Below are positions 34,857 through 45,101 of a stretch of 64,000 nucleotides of DNA, piece after piece. A model generated the notes under the pieces. It worked only from the letters and a program-made list of their open reading frames with translations. It did no database searches and was not told the origin of the DNA. Positions within the stretch are counted from its first letter, which is position 1. Each line of letters begins with the position of its first letter. The DNA is from Oceanisphaera avium (GTDB taxonomy: Bacteria > Pseudomonadota > Gammaproteobacteria > Enterobacterales > Aeromonadaceae), in the NCBI RefSeq assembly GCF_002157875.1, contig NZ_CP021376.1:1302001-1366000 (forward strand), read 5' to 3'. A program made the translations under genes and the position numbers.

Positions 34857-35398
34857 TGAGAATGCTATTTACCCTTCTTATGTTAGTGTTATTGCCGCTA
34901 ACGGCATACGCTAAGCTACCCAGTGATTCGGTTTATCACCTTAATAATCAATGGCAAGATAGCCAAGAAAACAAGCTTAATTTCGCCGATCTTGCAGGAA
35001 AAAAGCAAATTGTAGCGCTAATTTATACCGACTGTATCACCGCCTGCCCAGTGATTGTGTCGGATATGAAAGCCATTCAAGATGCGCTTACCCCTGAGCA
35101 ACAAGCCCAAATGGGCTTTGTATTAGTGTCACTCACGCCCGCGAGAGACACCCCTAAAGTCATGCGCCATTTTGCTAAAAAGCGAGAGCTAGATCAACAC
35201 TGGACACTGCTCAGTGGTAAAGACGATGATGTACGCACTCTCGCCATGGCCTTAAATATTCAGTATATGGGCTTACCGGATGGGGAAGTGGCTCACTCTA
35301 ATGCTATTACCGTCCTTGATGAGCAAGGCCGCCTACAGTTACAGCAAGTGGGTATGACAGGCGGCCCACACGCATTAATAAAAAAAGTATTTAACTAA
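34856..35398 (+). CDS. SCO1/SenC-family copper chaperone or thiol protein
   Basis: This 180-residue exported thioredoxin-fold protein has a signal peptide ending AYA. The copper-binding/redox motif is CxxxC in YTDCITACPV, and the distal His is in VAHSNAITVLD. Sco proteins deliver Cu to oxidase centres or keep cysteines reduced. In this operon the likely client is the copper nitrite reductase; that is an inference from position. It overlaps nirV by TAATG and is followed by a strong terminator. Confidence 0.92.
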   Translation: MRMLFTLLMLVLLPLTAYAKLPSDSVYHLNNQWQDSQENKLNFADLAGKKQIVALIYTDCITACPVIVSDMKAIQDALTPEQQAQMGFVLVSLTPARDTPKVMRHFAKKRELDQHWTLLSGKDDDVRTLAMALNIQYMGLPDGEVAHSNAITVLDEQGRLQLQQVGMTGGPHALIKKVFN

Positions 35399-35416
35399 CT
35401 AGCCTAACTAAACACT

Positions 35417-35452
35417 AAAAAGCCCAATCACTGACGTGATTGGGCTTTTTTA
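35417..35452 (+). terminator. Terminator of the nirK-nirV-sco operon
   Basis: A 10-bp perfect stem, AGCCCAATCA/TGATTGGGCT, with a CTGACG loop is followed by six T residues. It lies about 20 bp after the sco stop codon. Confidence 0.93.
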
Positions 35453-35505
35453 TGAATACACCCTTGCTGGTTTTTGTCCTACCGGACCTATCGCTACCTT
35501 TATAA

Positions 35506-35742
35506 AGCCAGATCCTGATGTTCATCAGGATGACCGCTAAAGCAAGACGATACGTTTAACGCCATACGCCATAAGTTAAACTAGACACGGGTTTAGCTTT
35601 TTCGTACCGCACTTAGCGTAAGACGTATAACGGTCAATTCGAGATCCTGACTTTCGCTAGGATGACGGCGGTTTTTGTCATACCGGGCTTGCCCCGGTAT
35701 CTTCCTAAAGCCAGATCCTGACTTTCGCCAGGTTGACGGGTG
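35506..35742. repeat. REP-like palindrome cluster between sco and yceH
   Basis: Family A palindromes occur at about 35509-35534, 35640-35668 and 35708-35737 (the last two with changes in the stem). One family B copy (GTCATACCGGGCTTGCCCCGGTATCT) starts near 35676. They fill the 325-bp intergenic stretch between the nirK operon terminator and the yceH stop. Confidence 0.85.
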
Positions 35743-35777
35743 TGCTGAGGTTAGCGTTTAGTATGGAAAATACGCGC

Positions 35778-36404
35778 TTAGTCTTGCTCTAGTTCAGCGA
35801 TGCGTGCCTGTAGTTTAGCAATATTGGCTTGCAACTCGGCTACTTGCTCGTGCAGGGCTTTATTATCGCTGTCACTGCCAGTTTCGGCGTAGTATTCATA
35901 ATCCACATCACAGAATAAATGCGCATAGCGAGCATCACGCTTGCCTGGTAATTTTGCTAATTTAACGACATAGGGCCCGTTACTGATTAAGCGCTCTAAA
36001 CTGGCTTCTACCTCGGCGGCGGTCGTAAATTGATGTAGGCGCGCGCTGCGGCTACGTAACTCGCCGGGCGTTTGGGGGCCACGCAGCAGTAACTCGGTAA
36101 TAATGGCAAGCTCTGCCTCATTAAATTGCAAGTCCCCAAACTCGGTATTACAAAACCGGTGCTGATACTTAGCCGTACGGGCATTAAAATCGGCACAGTT
36201 ATTTACTAAGTGGCGCGCAATTAACGAGTCTAGCACCACTTGCAGCTCCGCTTCTGTCACTTCTAAAACGGGTTGGCGATTACTTTTTTGATTACAGGCA
36301 TTAAGTAATACTTTAAAAGTGAGCGGATACCCTTCAGGAGTAGACACCTGTTTTTCGATTAAACAACCGATGACTCTTTGTTCTAATGGCGAAAGCACGT
36401 CCAT
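35778..36404 (-). CDS. yceH: YceH (DUF480/UPF0502) family protein
   Basis: The 208-residue protein has the two winged-helix domains of the YceH family. The N-terminal LSPLEQRVIGCLIEKQVSTP and TFKVLLNACNQKSNR motifs are diagnostic, and RGPQTPGELRSRSARLHQF starts the second domain. A heptad-like C-terminal tail (LHEQVAELQANIAKLQARIAEL) should form a coiled coil. Function is not well defined; DNA binding is implied by the fold. It is monocistronic and divergent from the isochorismatase-like gene. Confidence 0.93.
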   Translation of the reverse strand: MDVLSPLEQRVIGCLIEKQVSTPEGYPLTFKVLLNACNQKSNRQPVLEVTEAELQVVLDSLIARHLVNNCADFNARTAKYQHRFCNTEFGDLQFNEAELAIITELLLRGPQTPGELRSRSARLHQFTTAAEVEASLERLISNGPYVVKLAKLPGKRDARYAHLFCDVDYEYYAETGSDSDNKALHEQVAELQANIAKLQARIAELEQD

Positions 36405-36592
36405 ATATCAACTCCTCTTTTTTCTCCAGCCTAACCGATGGCTGGATAAAGACCAAGCGTAAAGCTCACACAGCGCCATATTGAACCTTTCAGCTCAGTA
36501 GCCAGCATCATGACAGTTTAGGGTACACTCAGGCATACTTAGTTTTTAAGCTGCGCAACTTTCTAGCGCTTTCATGCAGAAGTGGAGAACGT

Positions 36593-37183
36593 ATGTCTGC
36601 CCCTCTTAATACTCAGCCTCGTCTGAGCGCCCCTTTAATTGATGCTAATAACGCGGCCTTATTAGTAATAGATGTACAAGAAAAACTGGCGCCAGCCATG
36701 GCAGATAGCGACCAGTTAAGTGCACGCATTCAATGGTTAATTGGTGCTTGTGAGCAACTTTCGCTACCTATTTTGTTTAGCGAACAATATCCAAAGGGCT
36801 TAGGCCACACTTTACCGACGTTATTAGCACAAGTGGCTTCGCCCACCGTCGTTGAAAAAAGCTATTTTTCCCTCGTCGCCGCCGACTGCCTGCCGACTGA
36901 CTGGCAGCAATATCAACAAGTGATTGTGCTGGGCATGGAAACTCACGTATGTGTGCTACAAACCGTGCTAGAGCTAATTGCCCAAGGTAAACAGGTATTT
37001 GTGGTCGCTGATGCAGTGGGCAGTCGTAGTGAAGATAACCATCAATTAGGTTTAGCACGCATGCGCCATGGCGGTGCTGAGATAGTGACTCGAGAAATGG
37101 TGGTCTTTGAATTATTACGCCACGCCGGACATGAGCAATTTAAGCACATTAGCAAAACGTTTTTACGCGGCGAGCAACCTTAA
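36593..37183 (+). CDS. Isochorismatase-family cysteine hydrolase
   Basis: This 196-residue protein has the isochorismatase-like fold. The catalytic triad is visible: Asp in LLVIDVQEK, Lys in VVEKSYFS, and Cys in GMETHVCVLQT, which contains the cis-peptide motif. Its compact size resembles YcaC and nicotinamidase-like hydrolases. The substrate is unknown. GGAGAA precedes the ATG. A strong hairpin terminator separates it from the convergent symporter gene. Confidence 0.9.
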   Translation: MSAPLNTQPRLSAPLIDANNAALLVIDVQEKLAPAMADSDQLSARIQWLIGACEQLSLPILFSEQYPKGLGHTLPTLLAQVASPTVVEKSYFSLVAADCLPTDWQQYQQVIVLGMETHVCVLQTVLELIAQGKQVFVVADAVGSRSEDNHQLGLARMRHGGAEIVTREMVVFELLRHAGHEQFKHISKTFLRGEQP

Positions 37184-37189
37184 TCTTTA

Positions 37190-37225
37190 CTCACTGGCTC
37201 CCATAATAGGAGCCAGTGAATATTT
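37190..37225. terminator. Terminator between convergent genes
   Basis: A perfect 11-bp stem, TCACTGGCTCC/GGAGCCAGTGA, has a 7-nt loop. The flanks are A/T-rich but lack a long T-run on either strand. Confidence 0.75.
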
Positions 37226-37244
37226 AAGTGAACCACTTAATCAT

Positions 37245-38681
37245 TTAATGAAGTGGCGGGCGAGAGTCTGGCCAAATCCCCTCTTCTAGCTGTGATCTCA
37301 GCTCGGGATATTTAGCTACATCTAGGGTCGGCGTTAAGCCTAGTTTTCGTTGGCCGTTATAATCGGTTGCTAATTTAATCACCACATTTGCTAGTAATAA
37401 AATAGCCACTAAATTAATCACCGCCATCACCCCCATCGAGATATAAGCCAGCGTCCACATGGTATCTATTTTTCCTATAGCGCCAAACATCACCATGCCA
37501 AGTGCAAATAAGCGAAAAGTCACCAAGCCTGCGGCATTATCGAGCTCCAAAAATACCAAGTTATTTTCGGCATAAGCATAATTGGCGACAATACTGGTGA
37601 AGGCAAAAAACAAAATGGCGATAGCAATAAAAGGACTGCCCCAAGCCCCCACTTCATGAGCCAATGCCCGTTGTGTTAATTGAATACCCGTAACGCCAGA
37701 GCCGGGCTCAAATTGATTTGACAGTAATATAATGGCCGCAGTACAGGTACAAATCACCAAGGTGTCTATAAATACGCCTAGCATTTGAATATAGCCTTGT
37801 GACGCTGGATGTGGCGGATAGGGGCTGGCGGAGGCGGCGGCATTGGCCGCCGAGCCCATGCCCGCCTCATTAGAGAATAAGCCGCGCTTAATGCCATTTA
37901 TTAGCGCTTGCGTCACCGCATAGCCCGCCACACCTCCGCTGGCTTGCTCTAAACCAAAGGCAGATTTTACAATTAATAATAATACGCTGGGCACTTGGCC
38001 AATATTCATCACCACCACAATTAGAGCAATCAATAAATAAGCCAGCGCCATTACCGGCACCACTAATTCAGCAAAGCGCGCAATGGTGCGCAGTCCACCA
38101 AATACAATTAAGCCCGCCAGCACCGATAACACCACCCCAGAAAGCCAAGTAGGAATATCAAAGGCCACTTCCATGGCAACGCTAATGGCATTAGCTTGCA
38201 CGGCGTTAAAAATTAAGCCAAAAGCGACGATTAAGCAGATAGCAAACAAGGCGCCCATCCAACGCACCCCTAGGCCGCGCTCCATATAATAAGCGGGCCC
38301 ACCGCGATAATTGCCGGTTTCGTCGGTCACCTTATACAGTTGAGCCAGCGCGCTTTCGGCAAAGGCGGTCGACATACCAATTAAAGCAATCAGCCACATC
38401 CAAAATATGGCTCCCGGCCCCCCTAAATAAAGGGCAATTGCCACCCCCGCCAAGTTACCGGTACCTACTCGCGCTGCCAAGCTGGTACAGAGTGCTTGAA
38501 AAGAAGATATTCCCGCAACACTGTCGCGGCGGCTATTTTTTAACACCGTAAACATATGACTAAAATGGCGAAATTGAATAAATCCTAAGCGCACGGTAAA
38601 AAACGCGCCTGCTCCAAGCAGCATATAAACCAGCAAACTTCCCCAGAGCAGATCATTAATAAAGTTGATCATGGCATCCAT
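37245..38681 (-). CDS. Alanine/glycine:cation symporter (AGCS family)
   Basis: This 478-residue inner-membrane transporter imports alanine or glycine with Na+. It has about eleven hydrophobic segments. Family motifs include GISSFQALCTSLAARVGTGNLAGVA (positions about 57-81), YRGGPAYYMERGLG, and FSNEAGMGSAANAAASA. The start is ATG with a recognisable AGGAGC. No glycine-riboswitch motif was found in the 284-bp spacer to talB, from which it diverges. Confidence 0.95.
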   Translation of the reverse strand: MDAMINFINDLLWGSLLVYMLLGAGAFFTVRLGFIQFRHFSHMFTVLKNSRRDSVAGISSFQALCTSLAARVGTGNLAGVAIALYLGGPGAIFWMWLIALIGMSTAFAESALAQLYKVTDETGNYRGGPAYYMERGLGVRWMGALFAICLIVAFGLIFNAVQANAISVAMEVAFDIPTWLSGVVLSVLAGLIVFGGLRTIARFAELVVPVMALAYLLIALIVVVMNIGQVPSVLLLIVKSAFGLEQASGGVAGYAVTQALINGIKRGLFSNEAGMGSAANAAASASPYPPHPASQGYIQMLGVFIDTLVICTCTAAIILLSNQFEPGSGVTGIQLTQRALAHEVGAWGSPFIAIAILFFAFTSIVANYAYAENNLVFLELDNAAGLVTFRLFALGMVMFGAIGKIDTMWTLAYISMGVMAVINLVAILLLANVVIKLATDYNGQRKLGLTPTLDVAKYPELRSQLEEGIWPDSRPPLH

Positions 38682-38965
38682 AAAGATGCTCCTATTAAGG
38701 TAATACTCACGGAAAGCGAAGCCACTCGCCGCTGTGTTAGGCGGGCGTGCATTTCAGTGTGTGTTAAAACGCTAGAGTTAGCGCTGAGTAATTATACTAA
38801 AAATAGCCTGCATCCAAAATGATCCCAGATAAGTAATGCCTAAACTTAAGCACTATGCGCTGAAATCCGCTGAATTTAGCGCCCGTTAACGCACTGGCCT
38901 TTATTTTGCTGCCTACAATGAGCGATACTTAACTCCCGTTTATGCCGACCCTCAGGATCTTTGCC

Positions 38966-39925
38966 ATGACAGACAAGCTGACTCAACTACGTGCGCTTAC
39001 CACAGTGGTTGCCGACACCGGTGATATTGACGCTATTGCTAAGTATCAACCTCAAGATGCCACTACCAACCCTTCTCTTATCTTAAAGGCCGCACAACTT
39101 CCTGACTATCAGCCGCTACTTGCACAAGCGGTCAGCTGGGCAAAAGAACAAAGCCAAGACCCTAACCAACAGCTCATGGATGCCTCAGATAAACTGGCAG
39201 TGAGCATTGGCTGTGAAATTCTTAATATTATTCCAGGGCGTATTTCTACCGAAGTCGACGCCCGCTTATCTTTTGATACCCAAGCCAGCATTGCTAAGGC
39301 GCGCCACTTAATTGCCTTGTATCAAGCAGCCGGCATCAGTCGAGATCGTATTTTAATTAAACTGGCTGCCACTTGGGAGGGCATTCGCGCCGCTGAAGTA
39401 CTAGAACAAGAAGGCATTAATTGTAATCTCACCTTATTGTTTAGCTTTGCCCAAGCCAGAGCCTGCGCCGAAGCGGGTGTGTATTTAATCTCTCCTTTTG
39501 TGGGGCGTATCTTAGACTGGTATAAGAAAAATACCGAACAAAAAGAATACAGCCCACAGCAAGACCCCGGTGTGGTATCCGTCACTGAAATTTATAACTA
39601 CTATAAAGCGCATGGCTATAACACAGTGGTGATGGGCGCAAGCTTTCGTAATATAGACGAAATTTTAGAATTAGCAGGCTGTGACAGATTAACTATCGGG
39701 CCTGACTTACTCGAAACACTTAGCCAAACAACAGGAGACGTGCCCTTAAAGCTCCAAGCTGGCACCGCCACCCAAGCGCGCCCTATCGCGATGACAGAAG
39801 CAGAATTTCGTTGGGAGCATAATCAAGACCCCATGGCCAATGAAAAGCTGGCAGAGGGCATTCGAAACTTTGCTGCCGACCAACATAAACTTGAAGTGAT
39901 GCTGCAAGCTCTATTAGAAAAGTAA
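38966..39925 (+). CDS. talB: Transaldolase
   Basis: Transaldolase transfers a dihydroxyacetone unit between sugar phosphates in the pentose phosphate pathway. From the ATG at 38966 ([15 protein letters not shown]), with AGGA 8 nt before it, the length is 319 residues, close to E. coli TalB. The signature [13 protein letters not shown], the Schiff-base lysine in [11 protein letters not shown] and the phosphate-binding region [11 protein letters not shown] are intact. An upstream in-frame ATG at 38942 lacks a Shine-Dalgarno. Monocistronic. Confidence 0.97.
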   Translation: MTDKLTQLRALTTVVADTGDIDAIAKYQPQDATTNPSLILKAAQLPDYQPLLAQAVSWAKEQSQDPNQQLMDASDKLAVSIGCEILNIIPGRISTEVDARLSFDTQASIAKARHLIALYQAAGISRDRILIKLAATWEGIRAAEVLEQEGINCNLTLLFSFAQARACAEAGVYLISPFVGRILDWYKKNTEQKEYSPQQDPGVVSVTEIYNYYKAHGYNTVVMGASFRNIDEILELAGCDRLTIGPDLLETLSQTTGDVPLKLQAGTATQARPIAMTEAEFRWEHNQDPMANEKLAEGIRNFAADQHKLEVMLQALLEK

Positions 39926-39934
39926 AAATACTTT

Positions 39935-39961
39935 CACCCCAAGATAATATCGCTTGGGGTG
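39935..39961 (+). terminator. Hairpin after talB
   Basis: CACCCCAAG and CTTGGGGTG form a perfect 9-bp stem about 10 bp after the talB stop. The following GATTTATAAA is only weakly T-rich, so termination may be partial. The 288-bp stretch to the next gene holds no other feature that I can support. Confidence 0.65.
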
Positions 39962-40213
39962 TGATTTATAAAACGCATTATTAATAGGCTGCGACGCAGA
40001 GTATATTAATAATAAGTAATTAGTAAGCGACTTATTTATCTTCAAGCCATCACTTTTATTTAATTCAATGAGTGCTGTTAATAAGCGAAACCTTATTAAG
40101 TTATATGACCAAGCTCACCTTTATAACCATAATATAACAAATAAATTCATCTCTATAACGTATCGTGATATATACAAGGGGCACTTCAACTGATAGCAAT
40201 AGGAGAGAGCCCC

Positions 40214-40405
40214 ATGGATAGGAATAGCTTTAATCAGGACCTTGTTGTTGCACCGGTTAAGCGTGCCAAAACTCGCGAGTCGGCTAAAAAAAGCAGATGG
40301 CGGGAAATAGAAGCGCTACAAGACCAAAAACGCTTACAAGAAGAACTACAGCAATATGGCTGCACGCTAGATCTTGAAGAGCTAGCTGCCGAGCTTGAAC
40401 AGTAG
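40214..40405 (+). CDS. DUF3545 family small protein
   Basis: This 63-residue protein is charged and helical, with RESAKKSRWREIEALQDQKRLQEEL and a C-terminal acidic run (LDLEELAAELEQ). It matches the DUF3545 pattern found in Vibrio, Shewanella and Aeromonas relatives. AGGAGA precedes the ATG. The basic first half followed by an acidic tail is typical; no function is known. A terminator follows immediately. Confidence 0.85.
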   Translation: MDRNSFNQDLVVAPVKRAKTRESAKKSRWREIEALQDQKRLQEELQQYGCTLDLEELAAELEQ

Positions 40406-40420
40406 CAAACGCAGACATTT

Positions 40421-40442
40421 AAGCGCCGCAAGGCGCTTTTTT
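40421..40442 (+). terminator. Terminator after the DUF3545 gene
   Basis: AAGCGCC/GGCGCTT with a GCAA-containing loop is followed by a T-run. It lies 16 bp after the stop codon. Confidence 0.88.
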
Positions 40443-40663
40443 ATGGCCAATGTTTATCGCCAAGGCGTAATCACTGCTCTTATTAATAGGCAGCTGCGTT
40501 TTTAACAAAGTCTTCTTCCTTAACTTCCACCTTCTTCAGTCGGTTGCTTTAATCAGTGCGTTAGATGCGTATTAAACCCTGTGGTTAACAATATCATTCG
40601 ACCTTAGCCATCGCCTTAGTGCAAAATAGCATAAGCTTGTTTTTTTAATTAAGGATAACTGTC

Positions 40664-41041
40664 ATGCAACTGCGTGTTGTGGCTCTAGCCCTACTTACCT
40701 TGGCCTTAAGTGGCTGTGCTAATCATTGGGGATTTAACAGCAATGTGTCGCCAGAGGGAATTAAGGACTATTACAAAGGCGACCAAGTCACCCTTTATAG
40801 TAAAGCACAATTAGAGGGGCTAAATTATGTCACGCTCGGCTCGGTTGAAGGCGAAGCCTGCCAAATTAAAACCGATGAAGCACCGCCTAAAGAAGCCGAT
40901 GCCCGTGCCAGTATTCGCCGCCGTGCCGCCGACATGGAGGCCAATGGTTTAATACTTGATCAATGCCTGCGCTTTAACGACATGCCTGGCTGTTTAGAAC
41001 AAGTATTATGCAGCGGTCAGGCGCTAAAGGTAGCCAAGTAA
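40664..41041 (+). CDS. rcsF: Outer-membrane lipoprotein RcsF (envelope stress sensor)
   Basis: RcsF detects envelope damage and signals to the Rcs phosphorelay. The 125-residue protein has the lipobox LSGC (Cys18). The mature domain has four cysteines (GEACQIK, LDQCLR, PGCLEQVLC), which form the two disulfides of RcsF. The neighbours trmO and proS are the same as in E. coli, supporting the call. The stop overlaps the trmO start (TAATG). Confidence 0.92.
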   Translation: MQLRVVALALLTLALSGCANHWGFNSNVSPEGIKDYYKGDQVTLYSKAQLEGLNYVTLGSVEGEACQIKTDEAPPKEADARASIRRRAADMEANGLILDQCLRFNDMPGCLEQVLCSGQALKVAK

Positions 41042-41796
41042 TGATGCCTGTTTTGCCTAATGACCAGCCTAATTCAGAACCAGGCGCGCCATTACTTCTT
41101 GAGCCTATTGGTATTATACGCTCGCCTTATAAAGAAAAGTTTGCCGTCCCTCGCCAACCTGGCTTGGTCAGCCAAGCGCGGGCGCAATTAGAAATCTTAG
41201 CGCCCTATAATGAGCCCAGCGCCTTTCGGGGCTTGGCAGAGTTTAGTCATTTATGGTTGGTGTTTATGTTTCACCAAACTCAAGATAAAGGCTGGAATCC
41301 CACGGTGCGCCCGCCTCGCTTAGGCGGGAATGAACGAGTGGGCGTATTTGCCACCCGCTCTACTTTTAGGCCCAACCCCTTGGGCTTATCTGTGGTGCAG
41401 TTGTTAGATATGTGTAAAGACGGCAATAAAGTGTGGCTGGAGCTGGGCGGTGTGGACTTAGTAGATGGCACTCCGGTCTTGGATATTAAGCCCTATTTAC
41501 CTTGGGTAGATGCGGTTCCCGAGGCTCATGGCGGCTTTGCACCGGCGCCGCCAGATTTAAATATGGAAGTGATTTTTAGTCCAGAAGCCGAGTTGCAATG
41601 CGCTCAGTCCTCGGTGCCAAATTTACGCGATTTTATTAGCGAAGTATTAGCCCAAGATCCGCGCCCCGCCTATAAGCGCCAGCAACAACATTGGCAAGAA
41701 TATGGCGTGCGTTTATATCATTACAATGTGCGCTTTGAAGTATTTGGCCATTTAACCCGGGTACTCAGCCTAGAAGTGTTAGCCGATAATACCTAA
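41041..41796 (+). CDS. trmO: tRNA (t6A37) N6-methyltransferase TrmO
   Basis: TrmO (YaeB/TsaA) methylates N6-threonylcarbamoyladenosine at position 37 of tRNA-Thr with a distinctive beta-barrel fold. The ATG at 41041 overlaps the rcsF stop and gives 251 residues. A second ATG immediately follows. An upstream in-frame start inside rcsF is rejected. Motifs include IGIIRSPYKEKFAVPRQPG, FSHLWLVFMFHQ, GVFATRSTFRPNPLGLSVV and LDIKPYLPWVD. Part of rcsF-trmO-proS. Confidence 0.95.
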   Translation: MMPVLPNDQPNSEPGAPLLLEPIGIIRSPYKEKFAVPRQPGLVSQARAQLEILAPYNEPSAFRGLAEFSHLWLVFMFHQTQDKGWNPTVRPPRLGGNERVGVFATRSTFRPNPLGLSVVQLLDMCKDGNKVWLELGGVDLVDGTPVLDIKPYLPWVDAVPEAHGGFAPAPPDLNMEVIFSPEAELQCAQSSVPNLRDFISEVLAQDPRPAYKRQQQHWQEYGVRLYHYNVRFEVFGHLTRVLSLEVLADNT

Positions 41797-41979
41797 CAAG
41801 GTAGCGCTTCATTAATAGCATCGCTTTGCTAGTAACACTCTGCAGCAAAAAAGACGCAAGCAGTGGGAAATATCTTTGCACTTCTGCCAAGCCTGCCCCC
41901 CTGCTACAATTAGCCACTTTTATTTTTAGCTCAGCTCCAAATTTAGTCTGGAGTATTTAGCACCATAAGGTTTTAGCAC

Positions 41980-43695
41980 ATGCGCACCAGTCAGTACTTG
42001 CTTTCCACTCTTAAAGAAACTCCCAGCGATGCAGAAGTCATTAGCCACCAGCTGATGCTGCGCGCCGGTATGATCCGCCGTTTGGCCTCTGGCCTCTACA
42101 CTTGGTTGCCCAGTGGTCTTCGAGTATTGAACAAAGTGGCGACCATTGTGCGTGAAGAAATGAATCGCGCCGGCGCCATTGAAATGCTGATGCCCGTGGT
42201 ACAACCCGCCGAGCTGTGGCACGAAACCGGGCGCTGGGATAAATTTGGCCCCGAATTACTGCGTATTAAAGATCGCAACGATCGTGGCTTTGTATTAGGC
42301 CCGACTCACGAGGAAGTGATCACCGCCGTAGTGCGCAATGAAGTCTCTTCTTATAAGCAGCTACCACTGAATTTATATCAGGTACAAACGAAGTTTCGTG
42401 ATGAAGTACGCCCGCGCTTTGGCGTGATGCGCTCTCGTGAATTTATTATGAAAGATGCTTATTCTTTTCATACAACCCAAGAAAGCTTAGCCCAAACCTA
42501 TGAGGCAATGTATCAAGCCTATAGCCGTATTTTTGAGCGCATGGACTTAGACTTTAGAGCCGTATTAGCTGACACCGGTGCCATTGGTGGCAGTGCTTCC
42601 CATGAATTTCACGTATTAGCCAAAAGCGGGGAAGACGATATCGCCTTCTCTAGTGTGTCTGATTACGCCGCTAACATTGAAATGGCAGAAGCACTCGCTC
42701 CTAAAGCGCAGGCGGGTGCGCCCACTCAAGAGCTGCAGTTAGTAGATACGCCCGATGCCAAAACTATTAATGAGTTGGTCGAGCAGTTCGGTTTAGACAT
42801 TAAGCAAACCGTAAAAACTTTATTAGTGCATGCCAGTGAGGGCCAAGCCTCACCCTTAGTCGCACTGTTAGTGCGTGGCGATCACGAGCTTAATGAAATT
42901 AAAGCCGAAAAATTAGCGCAAGTGGCCAGCCCCTTAGTGTTTGCCAGTGAAGCTGAAATTCGCCAATTAGTGGGTGCGGGCCCAGGCTCCTTAGGACCTG
43001 TGAAGCTAAATGTCCCTGTGATTGCCGATCGCTCAGTGGCGGTAATGAGTGACTTTGCCGCCGGCGCTAACGTCGATGATAAACACTTCTTTGGTATTAA
43101 CTGGGGGCGTGACTTGGCACAGCCAGAAGTTGCGGACTTGCGTAATGTTCAAGAAGGCGATGCCAGCCCCTGTGGCCAAGGCGTACTACAGATTAAGCGT
43201 GGTATTGAAGTGGGGCATATCTTCCAGCTCGGCAATAACTACTCCAGCAAGATGAACGCCACCGTCTTAAATGAGCAAGGTAAGTCGACCATCTTAGAAA
43301 TGGGTTGTTACGGCATAGGCGTATCACGCATAGTGGCCGCCGCCATTGAACAAAACCATGATGAGCGCGGCATTATTTGGCCCGCCGCCATAGCGCCATT
43401 TCAAGTGGCGATTATTCCGATGAATATGCACAAGTCACAAACCGTAGCCGATGCCGCTGAGGCGCTTTATGCCGAGCTAAGTGCCGCCGGCATCGAAGTG
43501 CTATTTGATGATCGCAAAGAGCGCCCCGGCGTGATGTTTGCCGATATGGAGCTATTAGGCGTGCCGCACCATATTATTATTGGTGATCGCAGTCTTGAAA
43601 ATGGCGTGGTGGAATACAAAACCCGCCGTGAAGGTGAAAAGTCTGAGGTAGCACTTACAGAGATAGTGGCAAAAATTACTGCCGCAATTAAGTAA
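41980..43695 (+). CDS. proS: Prolyl-tRNA synthetase (bacterial type, with editing domain)
   Basis: ProS charges tRNA-Pro. The 571-residue length is that of the bacterial-type enzyme. Class II motifs 1-3 are visible: [39 protein letters not shown] and [14 protein letters not shown]. The trans-editing INS domain (about 225-395) includes KTLLVHA and FGINWGRDL. The anticodon-binding C-terminal domain ends with KITAAIK. A terminator follows. Confidence 0.98.
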   Translation: MRTSQYLLSTLKETPSDAEVISHQLMLRAGMIRRLASGLYTWLPSGLRVLNKVATIVREEMNRAGAIEMLMPVVQPAELWHETGRWDKFGPELLRIKDRNDRGFVLGPTHEEVITAVVRNEVSSYKQLPLNLYQVQTKFRDEVRPRFGVMRSREFIMKDAYSFHTTQESLAQTYEAMYQAYSRIFERMDLDFRAVLADTGAIGGSASHEFHVLAKSGEDDIAFSSVSDYAANIEMAEALAPKAQAGAPTQELQLVDTPDAKTINELVEQFGLDIKQTVKTLLVHASEGQASPLVALLVRGDHELNEIKAEKLAQVASPLVFASEAEIRQLVGAGPGSLGPVKLNVPVIADRSVAVMSDFAAGANVDDKHFFGINWGRDLAQPEVADLRNVQEGDASPCGQGVLQIKRGIEVGHIFQLGNNYSSKMNATVLNEQGKSTILEMGCYGIGVSRIVAAAIEQNHDERGIIWPAAIAPFQVAIIPMNMHKSQTVADAAEALYAELSAAGIEVLFDDRKERPGVMFADMELLGVPHHIIIGDRSLENGVVEYKTRREGEKSEVALTEIVAKITAAIK

Positions 43696-43724
43696 TTACC
43701 CGCCCCCCTTCTTAGCTAAATAAG

Positions 43725-43756
43725 ACACCTCTTTGCTATGCAAGAGGTGTTTTTTT
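43725..43756 (+). terminator. Terminator after proS
   Basis: ACACCTCTT/AAGAGGTGT with a 7-8 nt loop is followed by seven T residues, about 30 bp after the proS stop. Confidence 0.93.
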
Positions 43757-43958
43757 ATGCGCTTAATTTAAAAATGAGCTCGGAATAACGAGCTGGTTAG
43801 CCGTCCTCCTGATGAGTGTCAGCCTCTTTTAAAGTACTGAGCCCTATGAGCGTTGCCATTTAGCATTCACGGCCTAGCTCACACTTAAGCCTCGATTTGT
43901 CGGCAAGCCTTGGTGCTTAATCAACAAATCCTTATACTGGCTAAAAAGAGAGGGATCT

Positions 43959-45101
43959 ATGGACTCAGAAGAAAGTAACGCTTGTGCCTTAGTGCTCACC
44001 GGAGGCGGCGCTAGAGCGGCGTATCAAGTAGGGGTGCTTAAGGCCATTGCTGAGCGTTTACCACGAGGCCAAGCCATCCCTTTTCCTATTTTAGTGGGCA
44101 CTTCTGCCGGCGCTATTAATGCCACGGCACTGGCTTGTTATGCCTCTTGTTTTCAATTGGGTGTTAAGAAGCTGGAGCATGTGTGGAGCAATTTACATAC
44201 CCAAGATGTATTGCGCTTGCAGGTGGGGAAAGTAGTCGGTCACTCTCTCAAAAGCGTGTTTTACAGTGCCCTTGGTAAGCCATCGCAAATTGCGCTGCCT
44301 TGGTTTGATAACAGTCCGCTAGAGCGACTATTAGAAAAGCTGATTGATTTTCAACGCATCGATAATAATTTACTTTATGGCGCACTCGAAGTGTTAGCCA
44401 TTACCGCGTCTAATTATAATACCGGTGACTCCACCACGTTTTACCAAGGTCGCCCTTATCACGAGCCGTGGGCCAGAGCGGGCCGTTCTGGGCGTTCAGC
44501 AATTATTGCCTCGCCTCATTTAATGGCAAGCAGCGCACTGCCTTTTATTTTTAAACCTTGTCGCTTACAAAACCACCATTATGGCGATGGATCCATTCAC
44601 CAACTCAATCCACTAAGCCCGGCTATTCACTTAGGCGCCCAGCGCATTTTAATTGTTAGCTTAGCGCCTGATGAGCGCAGTGCTACTACACTGCCAAGCG
44701 ACCCAAGCAGCTCAGACATTGCCGGCCATTTATTGGATACGGTTTTTACCGATGCGCTCACCTCAGATATTGAACGCCTACAGCGAGTTAATAACACCAT
44801 TAAGCTGATTCCTGAGCGCAAGCGCGAGCAACTCTCACTGCGCCACATTGATAATTTAGTATTAAAACCCAGTAAAAACCTTGATGCCATGACCCATCAG
44901 CACTTTGACAAGCTGCCCTATAATATTCGCTCATTACTGCGTTTATTTGGCGTTAACGCCGGTGATGCCACGGGGCTATCTAGCTTTTTATTGTTTGAAA
45001 AAGACTACTGTAAGGAGCTTATTGCGCTGGGCTATCAAGACACGCAAGCGCGCTTAGAGGAAGTGTGTACTTTTTTGGGCATCACGCCCATTGCGCTATA
45101 A
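43959..45101 (+). CDS. Patatin-like phospholipase
   Basis: The 380-residue protein has the patatin catalytic dyad framework. It has the oxyanion motif TGGGARAAYQVGVL (about 14-27), the nucleophile Ser in GTSAGAIN (about 46-53) and an Asp-Gly motif in HHYGDGSIH. No signal peptide is visible, so it probably acts at the inner membrane face. It is likely a lipid acyl hydrolase; the substrate is unknown. It converges on hda with a 6-bp overlap of coding ends. Confidence 0.9.
   Translation: MDSEESNACALVLTGGGARAAYQVGVLKAIAERLPRGQAIPFPILVGTSAGAINATALACYASCFQLGVKKLEHVWSNLHTQDVLRLQVGKVVGHSLKSVFYSALGKPSQIALPWFDNSPLERLLEKLIDFQRIDNNLLYGALEVLAITASNYNTGDSTTFYQGRPYHEPWARAGRSGRSAIIASPHLMASSALPFIFKPCRLQNHHYGDGSIHQLNPLSPAIHLGAQRILIVSLAPDERSATTLPSDPSSSDIAGHLLDTVFTDALTSDIERLQRVNNTIKLIPERKREQLSLRHIDNLVLKPSKNLDAMTHQHFDKLPYNIRSLLRLFGVNAGDATGLSSFLLFEKDYCKELIALGYQDTQARLEEVCTFLGITPIAL

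Noticed and set aside
38682..38965. Glycine riboswitch upstream of the AGCS symporter
   Set aside because: The conserved GGAGAGA...CCGAAGG-type blocks of the class are not present.
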